A DNA stretch of 64,000 bases from assembly GCF_005877005.1 (NCBI RefSeq), contig NZ_SSNH01000003.1, forward strand, positions 52,772 to 116,771, given 5' to 3'. Positions 47,833-56,276 of this stretch are shown one piece after another. Each line of letters starts with the position of its first letter. Positions within the stretch are counted from its first letter, which is position 1. This DNA is from Sinomonas susongensis (GTDB lineage: Bacteria; Actinomycetota; Actinomycetes; Actinomycetales; Micrococcaceae). A model generated the notes under the pieces. That model did not search any database and had not been told where the DNA came from. It saw only the letters and a program-made list of their open reading frames with translations. Made by a program: the position numbers and the translations under genes.

Positions 47833-48770
47833 GCACGGCAACGGACCTGAGCACGGCGCGAAGCACACCCCGGACATCGGCCGCAGCCCGCAGCCGCCTC
47901 CGCCGGGCGGCAGCACCTGTGATCGTCGCCGTGGGCCTCGCCCTCGTGTTCTTCTGGGTCTCGACGCTCCCGCTCGATTCGATCGAGCAGCGCACGCTCA
48001 ATCCCGGCTACATCACCGCGCGGATCCGGGAACACCTCGTGCTCACGGTGGTCGCGTCGGCGTTGGTGGCGCTCCTGGCCATACCCTGCGCCGTCCTCGT
48101 CCACCGCTCGGGGTCGCGGGTGTTCCGAGCGGTAGTCCTGGCGCTCGGCAACATCGGGCAGGCGACTCCCGCCGTCGGCGTCGTGATCCTCCTGGCCCTC
48201 GTGTGGCAGACGGGCTTCCTCACCGCGCTCGTCTCCCTCGTGGCGTATTCGTTCCTCCCGGTACTGCGGAACACCATGGTCGGGCTCGAGCAGGTGAGCC
48301 CCGAGGCCAAGGAGGCAGCCCGCGGCATGGGCATGTCGCCCAACCAGGTGCTGCGCCAGATCGAGCTGCCCCTCGCCTCGCCGACCATCCTCGCGGGGCT
48401 CCGCACCTCGCTGGTCTTCTGCGTCGGCGTCGCGACGGTGGCGACGTTCATCAACGCGGGCGGCCTCGGCGACATGATCGTCAACGGCCTCAAGCTCCAG
48501 CGTTTCCCCGTGCTCCTCGTCGGCGCCGTGCTCGTGGCCGCCATCGCAATCCTCATCGACTGGCTCGCCGGAGTCGTCGAAGACCTCGTCCGCCCCCGGC
48601 GGACTCTGACCAGCCCGCCGGGCTGCGAGCAGCCCAGCGCACACAACCATAAGGAGAACTATGTCCAGGAAGACGCTTGTTTCTGTCGCGGCAGGAGCAA
48701 TCGCCGCCGCCATGCTGCTGAGCGGATGCGGCGCCAACGGAGCCGCCGTCTCCGGCGGCAAGGGAGATGA
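47829..48770 (+). CDS. Quaternary-amine ABC permease (second), with odd C-terminal overlap
   Basis: 313 aa, GTG start overlapping the ATPase stop. Five to six transmembrane segments with the EAA region AARGMGMSPNQVLRQIELP. The recognisable protein ends near LAGVVEDLVRPRR (about 48600). The frame continues for over 50 residues of low-complexity, Arg-rich sequence and overlaps the binding-protein gene by 110 bases, which is unusual. A small indel near 48600-48650 could have removed the native stop. Confidence 0.85.
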   Translation: MSTATDLSTARSTPRTSAAARSRLRRAAAPVIVAVGLALVFFWVSTLPLDSIEQRTLNPGYITARIREHLVLTVVASALVALLAIPCAVLVHRSGSRVFRAVVLALGNIGQATPAVGVVILLALVWQTGFLTALVSLVAYSFLPVLRNTMVGLEQVSPEAKEAARGMGMSPNQVLRQIELPLASPTILAGLRTSLVFCVGVATVATFINAGGLGDMIVNGLKLQRFPVLLVGAVLVAAIAILIDWLAGVVEDLVRPRRTLTSPPGCEQPSAHNHKENYVQEDACFCRGRSNRRRHAAERMRRQRSRRLRRQGR

Positions 48771-49599
48771 GCTGAAGGGCCTGACCGGAGACATCGGGTC
48801 GAAGGACTTCTCGGAGCAGTACATCCTCGCCTACATCACGGCCGACCTGCTCAACGCTCACGGCGCCGACGTCAAGGCGAACACGAAGCTTGTCGGCTCG
48901 CAGAACGTCCGGCAGGCGCTCGAGAACAAGCAGTTCGTCGGCTACTGGGAGTACACGGGCACGGCCTGGATCACCTACCAGCACAACACCAAGCCGATCA
49001 CCGACCCGCAGCAGCAGTTCGACGCCGTCAAGAAGGCCGACGCCGCCAAGGGCATCGACTGGCTCGATCCGGCCCCCATGAACAACACCTACGCTTTCGC
49101 GGTCCGCTCCGACGCGGCGAAGAGCCTCGGCGTCAAGAGCCTGAGCGACGTCGCGAAGCTTCCGGTGAAGGACCAGACCTTCTGCGTCGAGAGCGAGTTC
49201 TCGACCCGGGACGACGGCTGGCCCGGCCTCAAGAAGGCCTACGGGCTCAACGTGCCGGACTCGAACGTCAAGATGCTCGACACGGGCCTCATCTACACCG
49301 CGACCCAGAAGGGGCAGGACTGCAACTTCGGGGAAGTGTTCGCCACGGACGGCCGGATCAAGTCCCTCGACCTCACGGTCATGAAGGACGACAAGAGCTT
49401 CTTCCCCGTGTACCAGGGCGCCTTCTCCCTGCAGGATTCGATCCTCAAGAAGTACCCGGCGATCGCCGACGTCCTGGCCAAGGTGGCCCCGCTTCTGACG
49501 ACCGAGCAGATGCAGGAGCTCAACGCGAAGGTCGACGTGGACGGTGACGAGCCCTCCGCGGTCGCCCAGGACTTCCTCAAGAGCAAGGGCCTCATCTGA
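48661..49599 (+). CDS. Quaternary-amine ABC substrate-binding lipoprotein (OpuAC type)
   Basis: 312 aa; aaggag five bases before the ATG. Lipobox MLLSGCGAN. The body starts GDIGSKDFSEQYILAY, and FVGYWEYTGTAWITY near 85 is typical of OpuCC/OsmX-type binding proteins. It presents betaine, choline or a related amine to the permeases. Aromatic residues are abundant as needed for a cation-pi cage, but the ligand cannot be fixed. Confidence 0.92.
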   Translation: MSRKTLVSVAAGAIAAAMLLSGCGANGAAVSGGKGDELKGLTGDIGSKDFSEQYILAYITADLLNAHGADVKANTKLVGSQNVRQALENKQFVGYWEYTGTAWITYQHNTKPITDPQQQFDAVKKADAAKGIDWLDPAPMNNTYAFAVRSDAAKSLGVKSLSDVAKLPVKDQTFCVESEFSTRDDGWPGLKKAYGLNVPDSNVKMLDTGLIYTATQKGQDCNFGEVFATDGRIKSLDLTVMKDDKSFFPVYQGAFSLQDSILKKYPAIADVLAKVAPLLTTEQMQELNAKVDVDGDEPSAVAQDFLKSKGLI

Positions 49600-50111
49600 T
49601 GGCAGCGATCGAGCTCCGCATCGGGGAGAGCTTCGTTGGCGAGGGCGTCAACGCGGCCCACATCAACACCGTGGCCGGGCCCCGCACCGGTCCGGCCGGG
49701 GCCGCATGGGCCTCGGCGCTGGCCTCGCCCAGCCCAGGCCACGTCCCGTTCGTCGCGGTGCTCGCGCCGTCGCTCCCGGTCAAGCCGATGACCCTCTTCG
49801 TGACGAAGGCGGCGCCCGCCAACGACGAACACGGTGTGCTCATCTGGGGCCCCGCACAGGCCGGCGTCGCCGCCGGCGTAGCGGACGCCGTCGCCGAAGG
49901 GATCATCCCCGAGGCGGCAGCGGACCTCGACGTCGTGATCGCCGCCGTCTGGGTGAACCCCGAGGCGAACGACGCGGATGCGGTCTACCGCAACAACAGG
50001 GCCGCCACCACCAACGCCCTCCGCAACGGCGTCGCGGGGGAGCCAGGGCTCGAAGCAGTCCTGGCAGCCCGGCACCGCCCGGCCAACCCCTTCTACACCG
50101 CGCCGAACTGA
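49599..50111 (+). CDS. fae: Formaldehyde-activating enzyme homologue
   Basis: 170 aa. Starts MAAIELRIGESFVGEGVNAAHINT; IGExFVG followed by AAHIN with the catalytic His is the Fae signature, and DADAVYRNNRAATTNAL near 125 matches the family's end region. Fae condenses formaldehyde with tetrahydromethanopterin in methylotrophs and methanogens; most actinobacteria lack that cofactor, so this copy may act on another aldehyde or cofactor. ATG overlaps the stop of the binding-protein gene (TGATG), tying it to an amine transporter. Confidence 0.88.
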   Translation: MAAIELRIGESFVGEGVNAAHINTVAGPRTGPAGAAWASALASPSPGHVPFVAVLAPSLPVKPMTLFVTKAAPANDEHGVLIWGPAQAGVAAGVADAVAEGIIPEAAADLDVVIAAVWVNPEANDADAVYRNNRAATTNALRNGVAGEPGLEAVLAARHRPANPFYTAPN

Positions 50112-50138
50112 CGACGACTTCTCCCAGGAAGAGGAACT

Positions 50139-51077
50139 ATGACGACACCAACCCGTCCGACCGTAGGCTTCATCGGCCTCGGCAGCATGGGCGGCGGGAT
50201 GACCCGCAACCTCCAGCGCAGCGGCTTCCCGCTCGTGGTGAACGACCTCCGGCCGGAGTCCGCGGCCGAGCTCGTCGCAGGGGGAGCCCGGTGGGCTGAA
50301 TCGGCTGCCGAGGTTGCCGCCTCGAGCGATCTCGTCATCACGATGCTCCCCACGCCCCGCCACGTCTCCGACGCCGTCAACGGCCCCGCGGGCATCCTCG
50401 CAGGGATCGCCGACGGCGGCACGTGGGTGGACATGTCCACCTCCGTCCCCGAGGTCGCCGACGCGGTCCGCAGGGCGAACGCCTCGCGCGGACTCCACGT
50501 CCTCGACGCGCCGGTCAGCGGCATGTCCGTCGGCGCCGCGAGCGGCTCCCTGCAGATCTTCGTGGGGGGAGAGGCCGAGGACGTGGAGCGCCTGCGCCCG
50601 GTGTTCGAGGCGATGGGCGACCCCGAGCGGATCCTCCACGTGGGCGGCCACGGGGCCGGCTACGCGGTCAAGCTCATGATCAACCAGCTGTGGTTCTCCC
50701 ACCTCGTGGCCACGGCCGAGGTCCTCGCGGTCGGGGTCAAGGCCGGCGTCGACCTGGGCGTGCTCCGGGACGCCCTCGTGGCGAGCCCGGCGAACAGCAA
50801 CTTCGTGGAGAAGGACGTCCTCTCGATCCTCGAGCACGGCGACTACGACGAGGGCTTCGCGCTCGCCCTCGCCTGCAAGGATCTCGGCCTCTCGATCGAC
50901 CTCGCCCGCTCGGTCGGCGTCTCCGTCGAGCTCTCCGCCCTCGTCGAGCAGGTGTTCCGGCGCAGCCGGGCCGTGCACGGCGACCGTGCAGGCGAGATGA
51001 CCCCCTTCCGGCTCTACGAGGAACTCACGGGCGGACCCCTCCGCCTCAGCCCAGCCAAGGAGGCGAGCACCCGATGA
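50139..51077 (+). CDS. NAD(P)-dependent beta-hydroxyacid dehydrogenase (HIBADH family)
   Basis: 312 aa. Rossmann motif GFIGLGSMGGGMTRNL, substrate motif VLDAPVSGMSVGAASGSL near 123, catalytic Lys in GAGYAVKLMINQLWF near 178. Likely reduces a semialdehyde or oxidises a 3-hydroxyacid in the operon's pathway. It overlaps the aldehyde dehydrogenase gene by 4 bases, so the two probably act on linked substrates. Confidence 0.9.
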   Translation: MTTPTRPTVGFIGLGSMGGGMTRNLQRSGFPLVVNDLRPESAAELVAGGARWAESAAEVAASSDLVITMLPTPRHVSDAVNGPAGILAGIADGGTWVDMSTSVPEVADAVRRANASRGLHVLDAPVSGMSVGAASGSLQIFVGGEAEDVERLRPVFEAMGDPERILHVGGHGAGYAVKLMINQLWFSHLVATAEVLAVGVKAGVDLGVLRDALVASPANSNFVEKDVLSILEHGDYDEGFALALACKDLGLSIDLARSVGVSVELSALVEQVFRRSRAVHGDRAGEMTPFRLYEELTGGPLRLSPAKEASTR

Positions 51078-52567
51078 CCGAGGTGATCACGGACCAGGAG
51101 CAGGCCTTCCTTGCGAAGCTGCCCACGGGTCTCTACATCGACGGAGCATGGCGGCCCTCGTCGTCGGGCGCCGAATTCGAGGTGCTCGACCCGGCCACCG
51201 AGCAGGTGCTCGCACGGGTCGCCGACGCGACGCCCGACGACGGCGAAGCGGCGCTCGAGGCAGCCCACCGGGCCCAGCGGTCCTGGGAGAAGACCGCACC
51301 GCGCGAACGGGGCGAGATCCTGCGGCGGGCCTTCGAGCTCGTCACCGCGCGGGCGGACGAGTTCGCGCTGGCGATGACGCTCGAGATGGGCAAGCCCCTG
51401 GCCGAATCCCGGGGCGAGGTCGCCTACGGTGCCGAGTTCCTCCGTTGGTTCTCCGAGGAGGCGCCGCGGATCGGCGGCCGGTACTCCACCTCGCCCGACG
51501 GCGTGAACCGGCTGCTCGTGGTGAAGCGCCCCGTCGGCCCCTGCCTGTTCATCACGCCGTGGAACTTCCCGCTCGCGATGGCCACGCGGAAGATCGCCCC
51601 GGCGATCGCCGCCGGCTGCACGATGGTCCTCAAGCCGGCCGCGCTGACGCCCCTCACGGCGCTCCTGCTGACTTCCGTCTTCGAGGAGGCCGGCCTCCCG
51701 CCTGGCGTGCTCAACGTGATTCCGACGACGAGTGCCGGCGCCGTGACTGGCCCCCTGATCAAGGACAGCCGGCTCAGGAAGCTGTCCTTCACGGGTTCCA
51801 CCGAGGTGGGCCGGCGTCTCATCGCCGACTCCGCAGACCAGGTCCTCCGGGTCTCGATGGAGCTCGGCGGCAACGCGCCGTTCCTCGTCTTCGAGGACGC
51901 CGACATCCCCTCCGCCGTGGCCGGCGGCGTGCTCGCGAAGATGCGCAACGGCGGGGAGGCCTGCGTGGCGGCCAACCGCTTCCTCGTGCACGAATCCGTC
52001 GCCGAGGAGTTCACCGCGGCCTTCGTGGAGCGGATGCGGTCCTTCACCCCGGCGCGGGGGACGGAGCCCTCGTCCACGATCGGGCCGCTCGTCGACGCCG
52101 CGACGAGGGACAAGGTCGACGCGCTCGTCTCCGAAGCGGTCGACGACGGCGCGAACCTGGCCCTCGGCGGGCGCCGGCTCGAGGGGGCCGGTTACTTCTA
52201 CGAGCCCACCGTGCTGACCGATGTCCCACGGGGCGCCCGTATCCTCGATGAGGAGATCTTCGGTCCGGTTGCACCGATCACGACCTTCGCCACCGAAGAG
52301 GAGGCCGTGGAGCTGGCCAATTCGACCCCCTTCGGCCTCGTGTGCTTCGCGTACACGCGCAGCCTCGACCGCACCATGAGGCTCGCAGAGGAGCTGGAGA
52401 CCGGGATGCTCGGCATCAACGCCGGCGTCGTGTCCAATCCGGCCGCCCCGTTCGGCGGCGTCAAGCAGTCGGGCCTCGGCCGCGAGGGCGGCCTCGAAGG
52501 GATCGATGAGTATCTGGAAACCTGCTATGTGGGGATCTCCGATCCCTTCGCCTCAAGGAAGGGCTGA
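51074..52567 (+). CDS. NAD(P)-dependent aldehyde dehydrogenase (succinate-semialdehyde type)
   Basis: 497 aa. Cofactor region FITPWNFPLAMATRKIAPA near 155, FTGSTEVGRRL near 237, general base Glu in MELGGNAP near 258 and catalytic Cys in NGGEACVAANRF near 296. The set best fits the GabD-like branch. Oxidises an aldehyde made in the pathway to an acid. Complete and well conserved. Confidence 0.92.
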   Translation: MTEVITDQEQAFLAKLPTGLYIDGAWRPSSSGAEFEVLDPATEQVLARVADATPDDGEAALEAAHRAQRSWEKTAPRERGEILRRAFELVTARADEFALAMTLEMGKPLAESRGEVAYGAEFLRWFSEEAPRIGGRYSTSPDGVNRLLVVKRPVGPCLFITPWNFPLAMATRKIAPAIAAGCTMVLKPAALTPLTALLLTSVFEEAGLPPGVLNVIPTTSAGAVTGPLIKDSRLRKLSFTGSTEVGRRLIADSADQVLRVSMELGGNAPFLVFEDADIPSAVAGGVLAKMRNGGEACVAANRFLVHESVAEEFTAAFVERMRSFTPARGTEPSSTIGPLVDAATRDKVDALVSEAVDDGANLALGGRRLEGAGYFYEPTVLTDVPRGARILDEEIFGPVAPITTFATEEEAVELANSTPFGLVCFAYTRSLDRTMRLAEELETGMLGINAGVVSNPAAPFGGVKQSGLGREGGLEGIDEYLETCYVGISDPFASRKG

Positions 52568-52569
52568 GC

Positions 52570-53346
52570 ATGGAGATCGCAGACTTCGGGCCGCGGCTCT
52601 TCTCGCTCGAGGGCAAGCGCGCCCTCGTCACCGGCGGGAACACCGGCCTGGGCCGGGCCTTCACCGTCGCGCTCGCGGCGGCAGGCGCTGATGTCTTCGC
52701 CCCGAGCCTCGCGGACGACGACGGGACGACGGCGAAGATGGTCGCCGAGCACGGCCGCCGCTACGAGTTCGAGCAGGCGGACATCACGGAAACCGGGGTT
52801 CCCGGGCGGACGGTAGCCCAGTGCGTCGAGCGGCTGGGCGGTCTCGACATCCTCGTCAACTCCGCGGGCATCTGCCTGCTCGACGACGTGCTGTCCTTCG
52901 ACCGCAGCAAGTGGGATCCCATGATCCAGGTCAACCTCACGGCGGCCTTCGATTTCGCCCACGCCGCAGCAGAGGTGATGGTCCCGCAAGGCTCGGGGAA
53001 GATCGTGAACATCGCCTCGCTCTTCTCCTTCCTCGGCGGCCAATGGTCCCCGGCGTACGCGGCGACGAAGGCCGGGATCGTCGGCCTCACCAAGTCCTAC
53101 GCGGACGAACTCGGCGGCCACGGCATCCAGGTCAACGCTCTGGCTCCCGGCTACTTCGCTACCGCCATCACCGAGAAGACCCGCTCGGATCCCGACGCCA
53201 ATCGGCGCATCGTGGAGCACATCCCCGCGGGCCGCTGGGGCCACCCGGCGGAGCTCATGGGCGCCCTCGTCTTCCTCTGCAGCCCGGCCGCCGACTACGT
53301 CAACGGGCACACCCTGACCGTCGACGGCGGCTACCTCGTCCGCTGA
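52570..53346 (+). CDS. SDR-family oxidoreductase (YgcW/KduD-like)
   Basis: 258 aa classical short-chain dehydrogenase: TGGNTGLGRA near 24, NSAG near 97, catalytic Ser in NIASLFSF near 142 and YAATKAG (Tyr-x3-Lys) near 158; C-terminal LTVDGGYLVR. Neighbours downstream are FAD oxidase and FGGY kinase, the same trio as E. coli ygcW, ygcU, ygcE. Probably oxidises a sugar, polyol or sugar acid. Confidence 0.9.
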   Translation: MEIADFGPRLFSLEGKRALVTGGNTGLGRAFTVALAAAGADVFAPSLADDDGTTAKMVAEHGRRYEFEQADITETGVPGRTVAQCVERLGGLDILVNSAGICLLDDVLSFDRSKWDPMIQVNLTAAFDFAHAAAEVMVPQGSGKIVNIASLFSFLGGQWSPAYAATKAGIVGLTKSYADELGGHGIQVNALAPGYFATAITEKTRSDPDANRRIVEHIPAGRWGHPAELMGALVFLCSPAADYVNGHTLTVDGGYLVR

Positions 53347-53374
53347 CCCACCGACCACCGACCCTAGGAGAACC

Positions 53375-54835
53375 ATGGAATCCCGTTCCCCCCTGAGCCG
53401 AGAGAAGATCGCCGAGTCGGTCGCGGGCCTGCTCGGCCAAGACCAAGTCGAGACCGACGACGCCGCCCTCCGCGACGCGAGCGTCGACCGCTTCAAGAAG
53501 TACACCTCTGCCCACGGCATCTACGACGGCCCGTTCCCCGCGGTCATCGCCTACCCGAGGACCACGGACGACGTCGCCGCCGTCCTCCGGTTCGCGGACG
53601 ACAACCTGGTCGCCGTCGTGCCGCGCACGGGACGCACGGCCACGGAAGGCGGCCTCGAGACTGTGGTCGCCGACTCGATCGTCCTCGACGGATCGCGCAT
53701 GGACGCGATCCTCGCGATCAATCCTGTCGACATGATGGCCACGGTCCAGTGCGGCGTCCCCCTCCAGATCCTCGAGGACACCCTCCGCGCGCAGGGACTG
53801 ACCACCGGCCACTCGCCCCAGTCGAAGCCCCTCGCCCAGTACGGGGGCCTCACGACCACCCGGTCGATCGGCCAGTTCTCCACCCTCTACGGGGGGATCG
53901 AGGACATGGTCGTCGGACTCGAGGCCGTCCTCCCGGACGGAACCGTGTGCCGGATCAAGAACGTCCCCCGGCGCGCGGCCGGTCCTGACATCCGCCACAT
54001 CGTGATCGGCAACGAGGGTGCCCTCTGCTACATCACGGAGGTGACCGTCAAGGTCTTCCCGTACCAGCCGGAGAACAACCGCTTCTTCGGCTTCCTCCTG
54101 GACGAGTTCGGCGACGGCGTCGAGGCCCTCCGCGAGCTCGTCACCTCCGGGTACCGCCCCTCCGTCTGCCGGGTCTACTCGCCCGAGGACGCGAAGCAGC
54201 ACTTCTCCCATTTCGCGAAGGACAAGAACGTCGTCGTGCTCGTCGCGGAAGGACCGAAGCCCCTGGCCGACGCCACCGCCGCGGCGATCGAGGAGACCTT
54301 CGCCTCCCGCCCCCACGAGCGCGTGGAGGAGCGGCTGATCGAGGAGTGGTTCGCGCACCTCAACTGGGACCAGTCCTCGATCGACGCCGAGCGGCGCGAC
54401 ATGGTGACCAAGGGCCACCTCGGGTACACCACGGAGGTCTCGGTCGACTGGTCGCGGGTGGACGAGCTCTACCGGGCGGTCATGCACCGCGTGCGGACGG
54501 AGTTCCCCCGCGCGGACGATCTCACGATGCTCGGCGCCCACTCGTCCCACAGCTACCAGACGGGCACGAACCTCTACTTCGTGTACGACTACTGGATCCG
54601 CTGCGAGCCGCGCGAGGAGATCACGGAATACCACGAGCCGATCAACGCGATCATCGTGGAGGAGGCCCTCCGTCTGGGCGGATCGATGGTGCACCACCAC
54701 GGCATCGGCAAGTACCGCACCCCGTGGACCGCGGTGGAGCACGGCTCGGCCTACCCCCTGCTCGAGCGTCTCAAGGCCGCGCTCGACCCGAACGGGATCA
54801 TGAATCCCGGAACCATCTTCCCCCTGGAGGGCTGA
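53375..54835 (+). CDS. FAD-linked oxidoreductase (YgcU-like, GlcD fold)
   Basis: 486 aa. The FAD-binding part has VPRTGRTATEGGLETVV and, near residue 145-200, TTGHSPQSKPLAQYGGL, RSIGQFSTLYGGIEDMVVG and RRAAGPDIRH, all nearly as in E. coli YgcU (comparison from memory). C-terminal covalent-type oxidase domain with GGSMVHHHGIGKYR and LDPNGIMNPGTIFP. It is expected to oxidise a hydroxyacid or polyol. Substrate unknown in both organisms. Confidence 0.9.
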   Translation: MESRSPLSREKIAESVAGLLGQDQVETDDAALRDASVDRFKKYTSAHGIYDGPFPAVIAYPRTTDDVAAVLRFADDNLVAVVPRTGRTATEGGLETVVADSIVLDGSRMDAILAINPVDMMATVQCGVPLQILEDTLRAQGLTTGHSPQSKPLAQYGGLTTTRSIGQFSTLYGGIEDMVVGLEAVLPDGTVCRIKNVPRRAAGPDIRHIVIGNEGALCYITEVTVKVFPYQPENNRFFGFLLDEFGDGVEALRELVTSGYRPSVCRVYSPEDAKQHFSHFAKDKNVVVLVAEGPKPLADATAAAIEETFASRPHERVEERLIEEWFAHLNWDQSSIDAERRDMVTKGHLGYTTEVSVDWSRVDELYRAVMHRVRTEFPRADDLTMLGAHSSHSYQTGTNLYFVYDYWIRCEPREEITEYHEPINAIIVEEALRLGGSMVHHHGIGKYRTPWTAVEHGSAYPLLERLKAALDPNGIMNPGTIFPLEG

Positions 54836-54839
54836 ACGC

Positions 54840-56276
54840 GTGTCCTCGTTCGTCGTCGCGATCGACAACGGCTCCCAGAGCACGAAGGTGCTCGTCGTCG
54901 ATGAGCATGGGGCGGTCCACGCCTCGGCGAGGGTCGGCCTGCTCCCGTACGAGACTCGGGCTGATGGCCGCTGCGTTCACCCGGGCGACGACGTGTGGGA
55001 CTCCATCGCGGCAGCGTGCCGGCTGGCTCTGGGCCGCTTCAAGGGCGATCCCGGCAGCATCGTCGGCGTCGGGCTGTGCACCATCCGGTTCTGCCGGGCG
55101 CTGCTCGACGCCGACGGCCGGCTCGCCGAGCCGATGATGAGCTGGATGGACGAACGCGTGGGCCGCCCCTACAAGCACGACGACGAGGGCGTCGCCTGGA
55201 TCACGACCTCCTCGGGGTACGTCAGCCATCGGCTCACGGGGAGGTTCCGGGACGCCGCAGGCAACTACCAAGGCGTCTGGCCGATCGACCAGCGGACGTG
55301 GCAGTGGTCGGAGGATCCGAAGGCCTACGAGGACACGGGCATGCCGCGGTCGATGCTCTTCGAGCTCGTCGCGCCAGGGGCTCTGCTCGGGGCCATCACC
55401 CCGGAAGCGGCGGCCGCGACGTTCCTGCCGGCGGGAGTCCCGGTCTTCGCGACGTCGAACGACAAGGCCGTCGAGGCCCTCGGTGCCGGCCTCTCATCAC
55501 CGCGGGAGCTGCTCCTCTCGCTCGGCACCTATGTCTCCTCGATGACCATCGGCGAGGCCGGCGACCCCGGCTCCGCCGACCACTGGATCAACTTCGGCTC
55601 CCGCCCGGGGCAGCACCTTGCCGAGAGCGACGGCATCCGGCGAGGCATGTGGACGGTGAGCTGGTTCCGCTCCCTGCTCGAGGGCGACTCGCGGCGGGAC
55701 GAGGGCATGTACAGCCTCGAAGCGTCCCTCGACCGGGAGGCCGCAGAGGTTCCCGCGGGCAGCGACGGCCTCATGACCGTGCTCGACTGGCTGGCCCCGG
55801 CCGGAGAGCCCCACCGCCGCGGAGCCATCGTGGGCTTCTCCGGGACCCAGAGCCGACCGCACATCCACCGGTCCATCCTCGAGGCGATCGCCCTCACCAT
55901 GGCCGACCACGCGGACGCCATGGCCGCGCGGCTCGGGCACCCCTTCGAAACGCTCATCGTTTCCGGTGGGGGAGCCCGTTCGGCCCTGCTCGTCCAGATC
56001 CTCGCGGACGTCTTCGGCCTACCCGTCCGGCGGGCAGACGTTGACGACGCCGCCGGGGTCGGTGCGGCGATCTGCGCTGCGGTTGGGGCGGGCCTCCACC
56101 CGACCTGGGAGGAGGCGGCGCGAAGCATGTCCGCCCTAGCGGACCCCGTGCAGCCGTCGGCCGACACGGATGCCTACACCGCGCTCCGCCCCGTCCACAG
56201 GGCCATACGCTCACGGGTGGCCGCGCTATGCGAGCACCTCCCGGGCTCAGCCGCCGGCGACCGGGTCGTGGCGTAG
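54840..56276 (+). CDS. FGGY-family carbohydrate kinase (YgcE-like)
   Basis: 478 aa, GTG start. N-terminal ATPase-fold AIDNGSQSTKVLVVDEHG, middle domain LLLSLGTYVSSMTIGEAG near 222, and C-terminal LIVSGGGARSALLVQILADV near 375 as in xylulokinase-like enzymes. Phosphorylates a sugar or polyol with ATP. Last gene of the operon; its 3' end overlaps convergent EF-G2 gene by 30 bases. Confidence 0.9.
   Translation: MSSFVVAIDNGSQSTKVLVVDEHGAVHASARVGLLPYETRADGRCVHPGDDVWDSIAAACRLALGRFKGDPGSIVGVGLCTIRFCRALLDADGRLAEPMMSWMDERVGRPYKHDDEGVAWITTSSGYVSHRLTGRFRDAAGNYQGVWPIDQRTWQWSEDPKAYEDTGMPRSMLFELVAPGALLGAITPEAAAATFLPAGVPVFATSNDKAVEALGAGLSSPRELLLSLGTYVSSMTIGEAGDPGSADHWINFGSRPGQHLAESDGIRRGMWTVSWFRSLLEGDSRRDEGMYSLEASLDREAAEVPAGSDGLMTVLDWLAPAGEPHRRGAIVGFSGTQSRPHIHRSILEAIALTMADHADAMAARLGHPFETLIVSGGGARSALLVQILADVFGLPVRRADVDDAAGVGAAICAAVGAGLHPTWEEAARSMSALADPVQPSADTDAYTALRPVHRAIRSRVAALCEHLPGSAAGDRVVA

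Noticed and set aside
53300..54883. 527-codon reverse frame over the FAD oxidase
   Set aside because: Shadow of the YgcU-like oxidase gene, whose conserved motifs are unambiguous.
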